Shown here one piece after another: positions 28,214 through 31,110 of a stretch of 31,110 nt of DNA (position 1 is its first letter; each line of letters opens with the position of its first letter). The DNA comes from a virus. The position numbers and the translations under genes are program-made. The notes beneath the pieces are model-generated. The model did not search any database. It saw only the letters and a list, made by a program, of their open reading frames with translations, and was not told where the DNA came from. The stretch is from positions 1-31,110 of IMG/VR virus record IMGVR_UViG_3300042883_000257; one strand, given 5' to 3'.

Positions 28214-30174
28214 GCTCTTTTAATTACTACTTGTTCAACCCAACGATGTCTGCAATATGGTGTTGTTACGCCTGTTCGTGGATTATGATAAAAACCACCA
28301 CGCCTTTGCCATACGGAATAACCTAACCTTTGACTAATATTTTGTATTTCTTTGCGTGAATAAATACGATCTAAAGTTATTAGATTTTCACAAAATGCCC
28401 TTGTTGTTGGTATGATTGCTGCACCAAGTCCTGGACTTACTTCATAACTGTATTTAATTTGAATATCTGCTATCGGTCTACGTGCTGACTTCTGCTTTTT
28501 ACCTTCGTCTGTTATTTCACGAGATATGACTTCAGAACCATTATCATTGAACGGCTTAATACTTATAAGCTTGTTTGATTCAAGTGTCGCCAGTGAGCCT
28601 AAAACAACCTGTTTATCAACTTTTAAAGCAGTCACCATGTCATCAACTGTGGTTAATGGATTTTTCTGCAATAAATCAAGAATGCCAGACTGTACATTTG
28701 TGATTATTATGTCTATTTCTGCAAAATCTTGATGTGCAATCGGCTCAAAGTTTTCATCGAATTGAACTTTTCGAGATTTGATAACGTTGTAATTACTTTT
28801 TGAATCACCAAAATCAGAAAAAACACTAATAGCAAAATCATCATCGTCTTGACTAAATTGTTGTGAAGTTGCGTCTGGCAATATTTCGCCTTCTTGTTTA
28901 GGTGTTAAGCCTATCAATGCACGTATTTCATTCGGTGTCATTGATTCTAAAACTTTGTTTGCTACTAAAGGACTTAAAGCATTAATTCCGTTAATAACAT
29001 CTTGTTGTGAAGATTCGGTCTTGCTTTCTAAAATAGGTAAACCAAGCTTTTCACGAATTTCATCTTGTGTCATATTAGCTGCAATAATTGTTTCGCTAAA
29101 TTCAAAGACTAAAGGTTCTGTGTGTTTAATATGAAATTCATCTTCGATTCCAAATAAAGGTAGTATATAAGATAACCAGCGTTCAATGAATAATTGCTTT
29201 CCGTTTACATAAGTGTTTTGGAATATCTCATAAGCGTCACGCATTTCAGTACGACCACCTAAAGCACCTTCTTGTGAGATACCAAATAAAGAAGCTGAAG
29301 TAATACGATGACCAGAAAATATTTCTTGTTGTATAGTTTTATTCAACATATCAAACTGCTTATCTAAATCTGAAGCCGATAAGTCAATGACAGTCGGTGC
29401 TTTTGCAGGATCGTTATTGAAATTTATTATAAACTTTCCAGCGTTCTTTTCACCACTAAACTTATCTTTTACTTGACGCTCAATTTTACGTTGTTCTTCT
29501 TCGGTCGGTATGCCATTATTAAAAGATAACATCTTTGAAGGCATCATTCCGTTATGAATAGCGTTCAAATGAAATTCGGAAACTGCAACATCAAGTTCAA
29601 TATAGTTTAAAGCACCTTGATATGTTGGAAGCGTGTATGTGTTAACTCCTGGTCTATACTCTTTTAAATAAATTATTTGTTTACCAGTCGGATTTTCAGG
29701 ATTGAAAGCTGCTATACCTTGAATATCTGTCGGCTTTGCTTTTGTTGCCCATTCTTCGCTAATGTAAAAAAAAGTATTATCAGCATTTGAACGAACCTTT
29801 GCATAGTCTATATGATACAAAGAAACCGCATCACCAAATTGATTATATATTATTTCAAGATAACAACCACCAAAGGTTTCAATGTCTAAAGTAATTTTAT
29901 CTAAGATGTCGTTAATTGTTTCCTTTGATCTATTGATAGGCTTGTCAACTAAGTATTGCTTTGAATCGTCATCAAATACAATACCACCACCAGCGATATA
30001 ATTAGCTTTTCCATTTACGATTGCGTTATGTTTTGCCGAAGTATTGAGCAAAGATAATAAATGCAAAGGAAATCTATTATCAGCACCATAAGATACCCAA
30101 TCTTGATTCTTTTTTTCCTCGAATTTAGGCTGGGAATATTCCGAAAAGTTAATCGCTATTAAATTACTATTCAT
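28210..30174 (-). CDS. portal protein with extra C-terminal domain
   Basis: 654 residues. Residues 1-410 match portal proteins of Bacteroidetes siphophages: WVSYGADNRFPLHLLSLL at the start, PSKMLSFNNGIPTEEEQ, SASLFGISQEGALGGRTE, then IERWLSYILP. Portals form the dodecameric ring at the head vertex for packaging and ejection. The C-terminus is longer: a winged-helix-like part (about 480-560: LTTVDDMVTALKVDKQVVLG) and an end with RAFCENL and CRHRWVEQV that resembles the C-terminal motif of Mu F-type minor head proteins. It is therefore probably a portal plus a minor-head-like domain in one chain. Confidence 0.85.
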   Translation of the reverse strand: MNSNLIAINFSEYSQPKFEEKKNQDWVSYGADNRFPLHLLSLLNTSAKHNAIVNGKANYIAGGGIVFDDDSKQYLVDKPINRSKETINDILDKITLDIETFGGCYLEIIYNQFGDAVSLYHIDYAKVRSNADNTFFYISEEWATKAKPTDIQGIAAFNPENPTGKQIIYLKEYRPGVNTYTLPTYQGALNYIELDVAVSEFHLNAIHNGMMPSKMLSFNNGIPTEEEQRKIERQVKDKFSGEKNAGKFIINFNNDPAKAPTVIDLSASDLDKQFDMLNKTIQQEIFSGHRITSASLFGISQEGALGGRTEMRDAYEIFQNTYVNGKQLFIERWLSYILPLFGIEDEFHIKHTEPLVFEFSETIIAANMTQDEIREKLGLPILESKTESSQQDVINGINALSPLVANKVLESMTPNEIRALIGLTPKQEGEILPDATSQQFSQDDDDFAISVFSDFGDSKSNYNVIKSRKVQFDENFEPIAHQDFAEIDIIITNVQSGILDLLQKNPLTTVDDMVTALKVDKQVVLGSLATLESNKLISIKPFNDNGSEVISREITDEGKKQKSARRPIADIQIKYSYEVSPGLGAAIIPTTRAFCENLITLDRIYSRKEIQNISQRLGYSVWQRRGGFYHNPRTGVTTPYCRHRWVEQVVIKRA

Positions 30175-30464
30175 TTTTTTATTTTTTTATCGCCTTGTTC
30201 ATTAATGTTATATTCTTTTAAACCTAATCGAATTAAAAGTTCATTAATTATTGTTTGATCGTTATTTCCTAAATTTTTTAATATCTCTTTTTTTATAAAT
30301 ATATTTTCTTCAAAACAAATACAATTTTTATCGTCGTATATCTGACAAATAATATCAGCACCTTCACAAAAAAAAGAATATTTAAAACTAAGTATATTTA
30401 CCGAATTGATTTTTCTACGAATATTACCAACTTTTAATTCGGTGTCTAAAACTCTGATTTTCAT
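30171..30464 (-). CDS. hypothetical 97-residue protein
   Basis: Alpha/beta protein with four cysteines (FFCEGADIICQIYDD, NCICFEE) and a helical, lysine-rich end. It lies between the tail-fibre end and the portal gene and overlaps the portal start by four bases (ATGA). It may be a fibre chaperone or a head gene; nothing decides. Confidence 0.6.
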   Translation of the reverse strand: MKIRVLDTELKVGNIRRKINSVNILSFKYSFFCEGADIICQIYDDKNCICFEENIFIKKEILKNLGNNDQTIINELLIRLGLKEYNINEQGDKKIKK

Positions 30465-30512
30465 TTATTATAATACTTTATAATGTCCTGAAATAGTTAT
30501 TTTTTTCATGAT

Positions 30513-31110
30513 TTATTTATTCTTTAAAATATCTATTTCTGCTTTAAGTGCTATAATCTTTTCATTTAACTCATTGATTGCGTTTATCATTGTAGCCATT
30601 ATCGGTCTTTCTTGAATAGTTAAATCTCCATTAGCCATTCTTCCTGCTGCCTGTGGAATGTTCTTATGAATGTTTTGAGCTGAAAATCCAGTGTAAAAAT
30701 TTGCAGTATCAAGTTTTGTTTCCTCTTTCCATTTGTAAGTTATTGGTTTAATGTTTTTTAAAGCATCAAGCCCAGTTGTATAAAATCCCGAAATATTTTT
30801 TAGTCGTTCATCCGATGTAGCCGTTACGTTTCCGCTTGCATCCGTTGTTAATGCTCCTGCTCCATAAGTGAAAAGCCTTAACGCTCCCGAGTTTGAAACA
30901 ACAAATAGATTTGAAGCATCATTATTACTATTAACTAAAAACCCAGTTGTTGTACTTCCTCTAACATAAGCATTACTCCCATCTAAAATAATATTCCCAC
31001 TAAACGTAGCTGCATTTTCAACAGTCATCTGTCCACTACTATTCCAAGTAAATAATTTATTGTACCCATTATTACTTACATTTGGAGTTAAAAATGTACC
31101 TGCATTTCTC
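30513..31110 (-). CDS. tail fibre protein, C-terminal part with S74 chaperone domain
   Basis: Open from the window edge to the stop at 30513 (about 199 codons). After a Gly/Ser/Asn-rich beta part (TTGFLVNSNNDASNLFV...) comes an intramolecular chaperone of peptidase S74 type: SDERLKNI with the self-cleavage Ser, PITYKWKEE, TGFSAQNIHK, and a final coiled coil NAINELNEKIIALKAEIDIL. The domain helps trimerise the fibre and is then cut off. The N-terminus is missing here; the same-strand fragment at 1-1455 supplies it. A direct join of bases 1 and 31110 would be one base out of frame, so a little sequence is missing. Confidence 0.85.
   Translation of the reverse strand, partial: RNAGTFLTPNVSNNGYNKLFTWNSSGQMTVENAATFSGNIILDGSNAYVRGSTTTGFLVNSNNDASNLFVVSNSGALRLFTYGAGALTTDASGNVTATSDERLKNISGFYTTGLDALKNIKPITYKWKEETKLDTANFYTGFSAQNIHKNIPQAAGRMANGDLTIQERPIMATMINAINELNEKIIALKAEIDILKNK

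Noticed and set aside
30481-30509. 13-codon frame MKKITISGHYKVL after the fibre gene
   Set aside because: Too short to separate from chance and without coupling to neighbours.
1-31110. CRISPR array, integrase, transposase or lysogeny repressor
   Set aside because: No spaced repeats of CRISPR type, no recombinase catalytic motifs and no repressor/Cro-like divergent pair seen; lifestyle is probably lytic, though a few bases are missing at the ends.

Overview
The window reads as most of one tailed-phage genome (Caudoviricetes, siphovirus-like). The likely host is a Bacteroidetes bacterium, probably Flavobacterium-like. The DNA is strongly AT-rich, Shine-Dalgarno sequences are mostly absent, and the recognisable promoters have the Bacteroidetes -7 box TAnnTTTG. 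Several families are typical of Bacteroidetes phages: a DUF4373-type initiator, DUF5675, XkdF, DUF5681 and a DUF6712-like neck protein. Nearly all genes lie on the minus strand and are packed with 1-30 base overlaps. I see no integrase, repressor or phage DNA polymerase.

Layout in the direction of minus-strand transcription, from high to low coordinates. 30.5-31.1 kb holds the 3' end of a tail-fibre gene whose 5' part is at 1-1455, so the genome is probably circular or permuted with the cut inside this gene. 30.5-26.8 kb: portal and neck proteins. 26.8-24.5 kb: phosphoesterase, nucleotide hydrolase and a lysis cassette (DUF5675 protein, small membrane protein, unimolecular spanin). A terminator and promoter P2 at 24.4 kb start the replication and DNA-modification region (24.4-15.8 kb): ERF annealase, DnaA-like and DUF4373 initiators, a CmoA-like enzyme, a cytosine-C5 methyltransferase, a DnaB-like helicase, VRR-NUC, a sigma-like factor, ParB-like protein and HNH. 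Terminase follows (15.6-14.1 kb). Promoter P3 at 14.0 kb starts an accessory block of small genes, two tRNA-like genes and GC-rich dyads, closed by a terminator at 11.95 kb. Tail genes run from 11.9 to 5.5 kb, including a frameshifted assembly chaperone and the tape measure. Protease, scaffold, capsid and a probable tail-tube gene occupy 5.5-2.75 kb. A short plus-strand operon (2.14-2.73 kb) starts from promoter P1, next to iteron-like repeats and a decayed copy of part of the initiator gene.

The most interesting system is the pair at 19.7-21.6 kb. A homologue of CmoA, which makes carboxy-S-adenosylmethionine from SAM and prephenate, sits 6 bases upstream of a DNA cytosine-C5 methyltransferase. 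In that methyltransferase the normally invariant Asn of motif X is Arg (GRAVPP instead of GNxVPP). From memory, a basic substitution at this Asn is what lets an engineered C5-methyltransferase accept carboxy-SAM. The pair therefore looks like a natural DNA carboxymethylation system producing 5-carboxymethylcytosine in phage DNA.

Other points of note: one 48-bp promoter module occurs three times; a class II tRNA carries an Asp anticodon; a second tRNA-Leu-like gene has an enlarged middle; a gene cassette is flanked by dyads that overlap stop codons; and the portal has an extra C-terminal domain.
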